This document shows, piece after piece, positions 12,801 to 22,700 of a DNA stretch of 64,000 nt. The notes below the pieces were generated by a model. It did not search any database, was not told the DNA's origin, and saw nothing but the letters and a program-made list of their open reading frames with translations. This DNA comes from Sesamum alatum (Eukaryota > Streptophyta > Magnoliopsida > Lamiales > Pedaliaceae): contig JACGWO010000010.1 of assembly GCA_034509735.1 (NCBI GenBank), positions 4,278,001-4,342,000 on the forward strand, written 5' to 3'. Position 1 is the stretch's first letter; each line of letters begins with the position of its first letter. Made by a program: the position numbers and the translations under genes.

Positions 12801-15800
12801 TATTCTCTTGGTGTGCTTTTAAAATGGTGAATGTTGGTCATACACTTGAGAAAACAAATAACCCAAGTGATCTCTCAAGAGAACAACACTAGAAATAGTC
12901 TCCAATTTCTTTACAGCCATCATCTCTCTGAAATATTTCTTCATGCTGGGCAAAACCTGCAAGATGTTAGAGGTTTGTTGGGTTAAGTGCTCTCATTCAA
13001 GAATGTGGATGAGAGAAAGCAAATACGTGAAGTTGCTAAAAATTTCCGTGTGACTGTTCTCAACCTGTAACAAATTCTTTTTTTCTAGGTTAGCTCTTGG
13101 TGCTTCATTGCAGTTGAATGAAAATGGATGGTGACATATAATTTGTTTACCATGTTTATCAGCCATGTTAAGTATTACGTACTTTGCATGGGTTATTGGC
13201 GTGAAGAGTTACTTTTGGCTCTGTGACCTGCAGGAAACAATTAACATGCATCAATTCTTTAAAGGATATTCTGACGGACTCGTTGACAGTGAAGGCCAGA
13301 CTAAAATTTTGAAGTTGGAGGACTGGCCTCCAGCTGAATCATTTAAAGAACGATTACCCCGCCATTGTCGGGAGTTCTTTAGTTGCTTGCCTTTCAGGCA
13401 TTACACACTCCCTCATGCTGGTTATCTCAATATGTCTGCCAAATTACCGGAGGTTTCACTGAAGCCAGACTTGGGGCCAAAGATGTGCATCAGTTATGGA
13501 GCTGATCACAAGCTAGGGTTTGGTTCGGTTACCATGCTTCAATACGCTCTGTCAGATATGGTACATTTTTCTATTTATATATCTTTGTCCTATTAGCTTG
13601 AAGTTGATTGCTTAGGAGAAAGGTACGTAAATGCTTGGATCATAATGATTTCTCATTAGATTGCATAGGGCATTGATAATAAGCAGTACATGCCCCAAAG
13701 AGATTGATAATGAGTTTAGTCTCTTACTAAGGTCAAGGTTATCTATATCTATTGAGCGCACTCTTAACAAGTGTTTGGAGATCGATATTGACGTTCCAAA
13801 AGTTACAATAGGCAGTACTCCTAATCCATTGTTTTGCTTCAGCAATCCATAATGTACTTTTGGAGCCGGTAGTATACCTTAGGAAGATGCATGCTGTTGT
13901 TAACTACTGTGACTTTATGTATTACTACTTGTTCCATCCTAGTTCCTTACTTTCCTATTTTATGATGACTTTTTCAGGTCAATGTCTTGATGCATACCGC
14001 AGCAATTAATGTTAGTCTTTCAACAATGGAGAGGGAAAGTGAAAGTAGTGAACAAGGCGAAAAGGTAAAGAAAGATAAAGGAAAGACAAGGTATGATCCT
14101 TCAATCGTGAGAAACAGGATACAAGAGTTTGAGGACCCAGAAATTGGTGCAGTATGGGATATCTTTAGGAGGCAAGACGTTCCTAAACTCGAGGACTATC
14201 TCAGGGAGCACTATGGGGAGTTCAGGCATATCGACTCCCGACTGCAGCAAGTAATTGAACTCTCACTTACAGAAATATGATGTATTTATACCATGTTTCC
14301 AGTGGCTACCAAGTTCTGTTATTGTCAAATATCAAACAATTCCGATATTGTCACCTTTATTTCTTTCTTCTCTTTGCACAGTTGGTTCATCCCATTCATG
14401 AGAAAGCATTTTACTTAACAGAGGAACATAAAAGGAACCTTATAGAGGAATATGGTTAGTATATTTCTTTCCTTAATTTATGATGTGATATATGCATCAA
14501 ATGTTGGATACATATATGATTATATGCTCGATTTTTTGCTCTCTAGGAATTGAACCGTGGACCTTTGTTCAGAAGTTAGGAGATGCTGTTTTCGTTCCTG
14601 CTGGTTGCCCTTATCAAATTCGAAACCTCAAGGTTTGACTTTGTTTGTCCAAACATTCGATGTTTGATTTTTGCAAGTCAAGTAGTTCATCACCTCATCT
14701 GTTTTCATAGATGTTATGTATCTTTGAGTTGATGAGTTACTTCATCCCAGAAAACTAAATAACAAGAATTTGCTCATGTCATGAGTTTTTGTTATACAGA
14801 AGTACCTAAAACTAGGTAAATTAATATATCGGTATGTGGTTTTTCCTAGTTTTAAATAAATTGAAGAAACAAGTGCCTTGGTTCCTTCATTTTTATTTAA
14901 ATTTGTAACTTTATAATATTTTCGTAGTGAGAAAGGTTATGCCAGCAAAGTGGAACATCCTAGTCATATAATACTTGATAAACACTGAATCTCAATATTA
15001 AGGCTGTGGTCACTGGAAAACTTTCATCAATCCTTACTGCACAATTAATTTCGTGTCTTTTCTTTTGCAGTCGTGTACGAGTGTTGCTGTTAACTTTGTT
15101 TCTCCTGAAAGTGTTGGAGAGTGCATCCGTCTCTCAAGAGAATACAGGTCTCTTCCTCACAATCATAAATCTAAGGAAGACAAGTTACAGGTAGGTATCC
15201 TGGCATTTGTCAAGGTTCTCAGGTTGCTTCATGCTTAAGAGCCGACGTGTACAAACTTACTACCTTATGTGAATGAAAATCTATAATATCCTCTGTTTAC
15301 AGGTTTCCCAGATTATCGGTTCTCTTTAATATTGTACAGTCAAAATCTTTTTCTTGGTACAAAGTGAAGGTTAACATCTAACTGGTCCTGTTAAACAGGT
15401 GAAGAAAATGGCCTTTCATGCCATGAGACGAGCTGTCAAATACTTGGACAATCCTACTTCGTAAGTCGGATATACTCTTTGAAAAATATGCTTCTGAATT
15501 CATGGTCTTTTACTGAATTCTTCGTAGGTCGGATATCACTGTAATCTAAGCTTGGTTTAATCATTATTGTTATTGTGTATTCATGGTCTTTTACTGAACT
15601 CTGTGGCTCAAATGACTAACGACCACCTCATGTAAAGGTTTAAGCTCTTGGAGAAAGAAGGGATGGAAAACAATGCCGTTGGCCTTTCATGTTCGACCTT
15701 CCTTCTTTCTTTAAAGCTCCAGTCATAACCATGTTTACAAGAGGGAATCATACTCCAAAGTGATTCATCTTTCCTTCTTATTTTCTTTTCTTAACAGTAA

Positions 15801-16062
15801 TAAATCGAGAAGAAGTCGACCTATACCACCTTTGGCGATTAGAGATGTACCCGTTTTGGCGCCTAGAGATGTACCCCAAAGTCCTGCAAAGCCAGAAATT
15901 ATGACAGTTGATCTTGAATTCATAAGGGACGACCTGGAGGCTAAGAAACTGTTACTGGACCAAGTATGGCACTTTGCTTCACCGCAAGAGAGAGACGATC
16001 TGGAGAGGAAGATTAATGACCTTCTTAACCTGATTAACGCCGTGACAGCGCCACCTCCTTGA
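6860..16062 (+). CDS. JMJ25-like JmjC protein, copy A: intact frame, iron-binding triad lost (pseudo-demethylase)
   Basis: Exons by eye: 6860-6940, 7833-7948, 8861-8960, 9044-9182, 11742-11805, 11890-12514, 13234-13560, 13978-14250, 14382-14454, 14547-14632, 15071-15190, 15399-15460, 15798-16062. They sum to 2331 nt, an unbroken frame of 776 codons plus TGA. Order: short basic N-terminus; cysteine-rich RING-like zinc region (CHQC, CTKC, CPVC, residues about 30-100); second cysteine cluster (CDKC, HRSC, CVTCC, about 168-195); KDM3-type linker ([19 protein letters not shown]); JmjC domain (about 375-660); unusual charged C-terminal exon. KDM3 enzymes remove H3K9me1/2 with Fe(II) and 2-oxoglutarate. 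Here the LHCD motif of copy B is LQYA (Q478, A480), GCPHQV is GCPYQI (Y622), and SCIKVA is SCTSVA. All three metal ligands are gone, so catalysis is not expected. Splicing and frame are nevertheless kept, suggesting a binding or decoy role or very recent decay. The ATG is the first in frame before a good donor; the true 5' end is uncertain. Confidence 0.85.
9200..10640. mobile_element. 1.44-kb near-perfect palindrome (MULE-type MITE) in intron 4 of copy A
   Basis: The left end GCAAAATTTCACTTTTGGTC is mirrored by GACCAAAAGTGAGATTTTGC at the right end. The arms stay complementary for roughly 650-700 bases each, meeting around 9870-10010. Internal landmarks repeat in reverse, for example GGAGCACGTGCCGTCAGTCA on the left and its complement on the right. 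Flanks look like an imperfect target duplication (TAATTCATAA at 9190-9199, TAATTCTTATAA at 10642-10653). The psi copy has the uninterrupted site TAATTCTTATTAGAGGG near 1387, so the element arrived after the duplication. No transposase is encoded. A transcript through it would fold into a long hairpin. Confidence 0.88.
10840..11160 (-). mobile_element. Gypsy integrase relic in intron 4 of copy A
   Basis: On the minus strand the pieces SMDFVLALL, then [15 protein letters not shown] and LFLKEVAHL, follow the order of a Ty3/Gypsy integrase core. Stops and shifts interrupt them. A decayed SAKFVS stretch follows, where intact elements have the second catalytic Asp. It is an old fragment without LTRs. 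It may be related to the Gypsy fragment at 2.1-2.7 kb, which holds the more C-terminal part. Confidence 0.6.
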
Positions 16063-18289
16063 TAGCATGAAACCAGTTGCATTACATATTTAAAACGGAT
16101 CATCTTCGGATAGTCATGAAAAAGATTGTTAATTTCTACTTTCTGCACTGGTAAGAACAAGTTGTCATCTGAACTACACCATTGGCATGTTAACTGTCCA
16201 GACAATACTGTATTGTGTATGGTTCGATCATTTGGACCGTATTGGTGAATTGTGAGACTTCGTCTTTTGTCTGATAATCGCTCTCTTGCTCGACTTTCAA
16301 GTCCGAAGTAGTTAATTCGCTCCCTTTTGTAACCTTGTTCGGTTGTTTTAGTTTCGTTTCGACTCGATGAATTTCCATATTAGGAAACCTATAATGTAGT
16401 CTTATGGTGTTTGTGATGGCCATCTCCTGCACCTGAGAAAGAATTGTTTGTGCTGTTCCATTTAGACAGTAACAGACAGAGGAACATGGGACATGGTCTT
16501 CTGTTTGTTTGTATTTTCAATTTTGTATATTTTTTCGTGTTAAGTGATAATATGTTTGGATCAGTTAGTGAGAATGTGTTTTATATTGAACTCTGATATC
16601 AAATCAATATATTTTTAATGAAAAATACGTATAAATAAACGTTTCACTTTAATTACTGTTTAAAAAATAAAATTTGGAAAGGAAAACACATGTATAGATG
16701 CTTTAATTGTTGATGCCAGAACACTACAGCAGTGCCCTCTTAAAGGTTTCATCTAATTATATAGTAAAACTTCTATAAATTAATAATGTGGGTATCATGT
16801 AATTTTATTAATTTAAGGAAGTATTAATTGATCGATAAATTAATAATTTATTAAGTTAGAGAAATTTTTTCGATTCAACAAACTTACATTATTTTTTATG
16901 AATAAAACATATACATGGTATTGATTGATTGAAAATGTTCATGTACAGTGTGACTAATTCAATATAATACATTCTCTTAAAAAAAATAAAGTTCATTATA
17001 GTACGTAGCATTAGTTAAACCTTAATGCAAGTTCATGTATTGTAAGGAAATCAACCACTATATAAACAATATTAAACATTCCTAATTATTCAATTTAAAT
17101 CAAAACCATCTATGACTTCATATATCTAAAAGGTATCCAAAAATCAATCATAACATATCAAATACGTAAAGCACTATGTGAGGATAAAAGCTATCACCCA
17201 CATGCACTCAAAAAGATTTGTAACAGTGGATTGATGAAAATTTTCATTTGAAAGTTTGTCAATGTACAATATCAAACACAACTTTTTAATGCAGTAAGGA
17301 AAGTTATAAATAAAATACAGCTACATTTAAATTTTGAGAATAAGCAAACAACAATAGAATCATATTATTAAGTTGTCCTCGTTACATTTATAATTTTATA
17401 AAATTATTAATTTATAATATTGAAGGGACTATAGATTTATATAAGGATTTCTTGAAAATTTATTATCTTATTAATTTATCAAAATTACAATTGAGTACCA
17501 ATTTCGATTATGATCTTTTCTCCTTATTATTCTCACTCGCTTATATGATAAATGTTATGTTTTGTTGTTCAATGTAAGAAAATACAAATTAACTTCAAAA
17601 CTAGAGAAGTTTGATATAAACCGTTATAAACATTATTCTTTTAAAACAAGTACATAAAAATTAGAAAAATTTCAAATGAATTTATATGACTATAGTCAAA
17701 TTCGTAGAGATACTTTAATGTAGACACATAATTAGCTTAAAATTTTATCGTTATGCTAAAATAATGACACCGATTCACAGAGGGTTAAGGTTATATGTAA
17801 TATGATAATAAGTATTTTGTGAAGATGTATGTAATTTTAGAAATTTTGGGATGGTGTATCGACGTCGGGGTCAAACTCCGACCAATGCTTATGTAATTAT
17901 TAAATAATTAAATTAGTCAACTCAGGGATAAAAAAGTGGATTTTTGTTCAATTTTTATGTTGACCTAAGCAAACTCCATTAACGTTATTAACAATTGGGT
18001 CTGTTTATTGTTATTAGATAATAAAAATGGTAAAGGTCTTAAATGTAATTTATTAACTTTAAGGGAGTCAAACATAATTATATCAAATTGTAGGAACTGG
18101 CACTGTAATCGCCTAATATATAAGCAAAAAAAGACACAATTTTAACATTTTTTCTCATAGGTATTTCAGTTCCATGTTCCCAACGTTTTTTTTTTGGAAA
18201 TTATATTAGTGTGTAATTTATAAGTATTTTATTGATAATTCATGGTAGTGGTAATCGGAATCGAAACCAACCAATTTTATTTGGTAGAA
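16063..18289. other. 3' flank of copy A and AT-rich spacer
   Basis: The first few hundred bases are the likely 3' UTR of copy A. Beyond about 16560 the DNA is very AT-rich with no open gene. The stretch 16765-17480 contains TTCTATAAATTAATAA-like sequence at both sides and may be a degraded MITE, but I could not fix its ends. Confidence 0.35.
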
Positions 18290-19268
18290 AAAATAACTGA
18301 TAATTTGAAAAGAGTACAAATTATTTTGGTATCCGAATTTTATCATTAATGTCATTTTGATACATTACTGATTATAAATAATCCAATTAATACTCGAGTT
18401 TTGCCATAAAAAATACTTTAGTACACAAGTAATTACAAATAAATTAATTGGTACCCGAGTTTCACTACTAATATCACTTTGGTAACCAGTTCATATTTTT
18501 TATTTATTTGTTCTATTATCTTTTTATGTAATGATTATTTTGCCCTTAGATATTAAAATAAAAAATATAACATATAACAAAGAAAATTTTGCATAAGTTC
18601 CTATTTTTATTTGAACAAATTGACTTTCATTTCAATATTGGCTATCAATGTTATTACATTTTTATTATTTTGATACCTTTTACTATGATTAATATATATA
18701 GGAACCTAGCTTATTATTAAATAACTTATGTTAATAGTCAACCAGTGAGGAATAAAAAATTCTATCACCAAATATATTAATTTGCATTGAGTCGAGATAT
18801 TAAAATTTGATATCAAAACTTAGATATAGATTCAAAAGTTTCAACTTTGGATTATAAATTTTCAAATTTTAGACTACAAGTTCAATTTCTCTGTGGTTGC
18901 AATGCATTTATTTTTAATGTAACCAATTACTAATTAGTTATCTTACGAATATTGATGATAAATAAAGCGAGTAGAGAAAAATAAATTAATGATACATTAA
19001 TATCAAGCATAATACTCAAATATAAAAAATTGAAAGTTAGATGGTTCAAATAAAGATAAAATATAGAAATTAAATTTATTCACTTTTTTTTATACTTATT
19101 ATTTAAGGGTAAAACAGTTATTATACAAAAAAATTAAAAAAAATAAACAAATAACATGAATTGAGTATTAAAATGATATTAATAAAATTCAAATACTAAT
19201 TAAGTATTTTGTAATTACTCGTGCATTAAAGTGATATAAATAGTAAAACTCAAATACTCATATAGTTA
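18290..19268. mobile_element. Palindromic AT-rich MITE, about 1 kb
   Basis: The left arm (about 18293-18560) contains TTGGTATCCGAATTTTATCA, then GGTACCCGAGTTTCACTACT and a TTTTGCCCTTAGAT block. The right arm (about 19080-19265) carries the same blocks as reverse complement in reverse order (AAGGGTAAAACAGTTATTAT, then AATTACTCGTGCATTAAAGT). A third copy of one arm lies at 62110-62360. No coding capacity. Confidence 0.6.
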
Positions 19269-19271
19269 TGA

Positions 19272-19523
19272 TCTATTCTAATCTATGCTATTATATAAAG
19301 CAAACCCCGTTTTCACTCATAAATGACGGTTACTTACACCGCAACACCAATTTTTTTACTATACCGATAATACCCCTAAGTTAGTTTGCATTTCTTTTAT
19401 TCTTTATTTCTTTTTTTTAAAGCAATGTATTGATTAATATGTATATTTTCTTATTTACAATAACTTTAAAAGTGTGCAATATTATTTCATATGCACGCAG
19501 GGACGACGTGTCACGACGGCTAG
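19272..19523 (+). mobile_element. Helitron-like element 1 (non-autonomous)
   Basis: The start TCTATTCTAATCTATGCTAT and the following TATAAAGC match the usual plant Helitron 5' terminus. The 3' side ends CACGACGGCTAG followed by T, in keeping with a CTAG(R) type end. The insertion sits after an A and before a T. No coding sequence. It is followed directly by a second, 5'-shortened copy. Confidence 0.5.
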
Positions 19524-19749
19524 TATATAAAGAAAAGACCTCTTCACTCATAAACGACAGTTATGACACCGCGACATCAATTCTTTTATTATGCCGATAA
19601 TATTCCTAAAGTTAATTTTCTTTTATTCTCTTTCTTTTTTTTTAAAAATATAACGTGTTGATTTAAATATATATTTTTTATTTTTAATAATTTTAAAATA
19701 TGCAGTATTATTTTATATGCATATAGAGATAACGTGATATGACAGCTAG
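19524..19749 (+). mobile_element. Helitron-like element 2, tandem to element 1
   Basis: Beginning TATATAAAGAAAAGACC, it repeats the body of element 1: CTTCACTCATAAACGACAG against TTTCACTCATAAATGACGG, then the GACACCGCGACATCAATTC block. It ends GATATGACAGCTAGT. Its 5' terminal bases are missing. It finishes 43 bases before the first ATG of JMJ copy B, so it occupies the place of that gene's promoter. Confidence 0.5.
19525..19532 (+). promoter_or_regulatory. TATA-like motif upstream of JMJ copy B
   Basis: ATATAAAG occurs at the seam of the two Helitron-like copies, about 260 bases before the first ATG of copy B. It is the best TATA-like sequence I see there, but the whole region is AT-rich, so its use as a promoter is a guess. 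Confidence 0.2.
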
Positions 19750-19791
19750 TTAGTAACAGTAGATACTTGGGTACCAAAAATAAATTAACAT

Positions 19792-22700
19792 ATGAATTTA
19801 CTCAATTTGAAAATAACAAAGAAAACAGGGGGAAGTTCACCCACTGTTTCTGGGGGCAGAACCGTCAGTTTAGACTTCAAAGACGAAGCGACGCCGTTTA
19901 GAGGGAAATCCGACAGCCCGCCGGGAAATAAAGCAATAAGTACCCTCGTACTGAGTGAAAAACCCCACGAGGATGTCGGGACGAGAAGAGGGAAAAAAGA
20001 GCGGGAAAAGGTAATCAGAGGGTCGGAAGAGAACTTTCTAAGGAGAATCAGAGGACCTGAGGAATACGTTTCTGCCGGAAAATCTGTAGAAGGGTCCGGA
20101 AAAAGATCGTATTTGGGAAGAGGGTTTTTCAGAAACAAGAAGACAAGCAACATGGATTTGAATTTGGAGCCGGAGGAGAATGTGGGTTTTTGTGCTGGGG
20201 ATGAGGTGCGAAAAGATGTGGAGAGTGTAGTCAAAGTGTTGGGTCGTGTGGAGAAATTGTTGGGTGGTGCGGGGGAAGAAGAGGGAGTGGGCGAGGGGAG
20301 GAATGATAAAGACGAGGGAGAGGGAGATGAAAGGATGGAAGAGGGTAAAGAAGAACTGGGGAGTTATGAAGAAGAGGGAGAGGGTGATTTGGGTGGAAAG
20401 GGGGAGGGGAAGGAAAATGGGTCGAGTGATATGGAGGAAATAGAGAAGGTTAAGGATGGTGCTTTGAATAGGAGAGCATCGAGGAGAAAGTCTTGTCAGT
20501 TGGCGAAAGAGAAGATTTTGAGGTTGAATGAGGAATCTGATGAGTGGGAAGACTTGGAAATACCGAGGAAGGGTCGGAAGAGGAGGAGGAAGGGAGTGAG
20601 AAGTGAGGATGATGGTGGTGAGTCTGCGGGGGAAGAGAAAAATGGGAAAGAGGAAAGTCAGAAAAGGAGGAGGGGGAGGAGGAGAAAAGTTTTGATAGAT
20701 GGGGCAGAGGAGGGAGTTGAAGAGGACAAGAATGAGGGGGGAATTGGGAGGAAGGGAGTGAGAAGTGAGGATGATGGTGGTGAGACGGCGGGGGAAGAGA
20801 AAAATGGGAAAGAGGAAAGTCAGAAAAGGAGGAGGGGGAGGAGGAGAAAAGTTTTGATAGATGGGGCAGAGGAGGGAGTTGAAGAGGACAGGAATGATGG
20901 GGAATTGGGAGGAAGGGAGTGAGAAGTGAGGATGATGGTGGTGAGACGGCGGGGGAAGAGAAAAATGGGAAAGAGGAAAGTCCGAAAAAGAGGAGGAGGG
21001 GGAGGAGGAGAAAAGTTATGAGAGATGGGGCAGAGGACGGGGTTGAAGAGGACAAGAATGAGGGGGGAATTGGAAAAACTCGGGAAGGAAGATATACACT
21101 TAGAACTAATAGGGATAAACAGGAACCTGTGGCAAAGCCCAAGGGTAGGAAAAAGCTTGAGGAAAATGTAAATGATTTTGGAGTTCTTGTCTTATTATGT
21201 TGACATTTTTAACCCTTTATTTATTTATTTATTTTTTTCCATTTTTCAAGTTATATGCTAATTTGTTTCGTTTGGACTTTTAAGGGGAAGGAGGGCGAGT
21301 CTACCATGTGTCACCAGTGCCAGAGGAATGATAAAGGGAGAGTTGTACGCTGCACCAAGTGTACCACCAAGCGATATTGTGTCCCTTGCATGACTAGATG
21401 GTATGGTACTTTTTGGTTGGTGCGTTTGTTTTCGTTGCATTTGAGCTGTAATTGTATCTTGTTTTGTTATCTTTATCATTGAGTGGATGGTTCATCTGAT
21501 TGGGTTAAGTCACTAAACTTGAGTTCTGAAATCCGGCCTTTTGCACTCTGTATTTCTGAAATGTTTTAAGTTGTTGAACATGATATCTCTTTGAGTTTTC
21601 GACATCCTGAAGTCTGGATGGAATAACTGACAGTTTTACTGTCAAAAAGAAAGAGTGGCGATGCAATAGTATACAGCTTTTTCCCTCTTACTTTATGTCT
21701 ATTCTCTGTATTGTGGCCGGAAGCACAGAGAATTTTGTGCATTGTCACTATGGAAATTAATGAAAGGCCTCTTTACTACTTGTTAAGATACCGGTCACAG
21801 AAAAGTGCCTAGACATTATTGCATACTTTTCGTTATGTTTATCATTGTATCGTGGACTCTGTCACTGTCTGAAAGTGACCTGTTTCAGGTACCCTCAGAT
21901 GCCAGAAGAGGCTTTTGCTGAAGCTTGCCCGGTTTGTCGTAAGAACTGCAATTGCAAGAAATGCATGCGGCTGGATGGCCCAATTAGGGTTGGTTTCCAC
22001 GTATTCTCAACTCGCTTTTATTTGCCTTTTGGCTGCTGCACAATGACTGCAATTGTTTTCTGTTCTCTTTCTCTGCCTGTCTCTGTCTCTATAATGAATG
22101 TTTTGTCTATTTACACGCAGCACTTGAAGAATTTGACATTGGAATTTAGTGATGAAGAAAAAATTCGGTACTCCAAATACATGCTGCGAATGCTTCTGCC
22201 ATTCTTAAAACAATTCCATGCAGAACAATTGGCTGAGAAGGAAATGGAGGCCAAGATACAAGGTATTTTCTGGCCGGGGCTGATATAAGTTGGACGTGCA
22301 TCCTTTTCACATGTAACCTCTTTGTCTGCTTAGTATGGGATTCATTTAGTACACACTTATATAGCTAACACCATGTGATTAATTGATAAACCTCATACTT
22401 CTATAATGAACTAGTAGCGTATGCCACCCAAGATGTTTACTCATAATCATTGTCAAAATTATAGTCATCTATATAATTTACTGTTTATATTATTTTGAAA
22501 GACTTAATAAAGAAAAAAGATATTGTATAATACATTAGAAATGAATTAATCAATATAAAGAGAGAAAGAAGATGCCTGTGAGAGAAGTGGGGTACGTAGT
22601 TGGATACAAAAGCTAAAAGAGTTTGTGAGAGAATCGAGAGAAAATGGGAGTTGGAGTTAGAAAGAAAAATAGAAGAAGAAAAGTAATTTGGCTAGACCAA

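Noticed and set aside
15765..16205. 146-codon minus-strand frame
   Set aside because: Antisense to the last coding exon of copy A; no own features.
19785..20234. 149-codon minus-strand frame
   Set aside because: Antisense shadow of copy B exon 1, same purine bias.
20450..21142. 230-codon Ser/Pro-rich frame on the minus strand
   Set aside because: It is the antisense of the purine-rich repeat exon of JMJ copy B; the repeats keep the opposite strand open.
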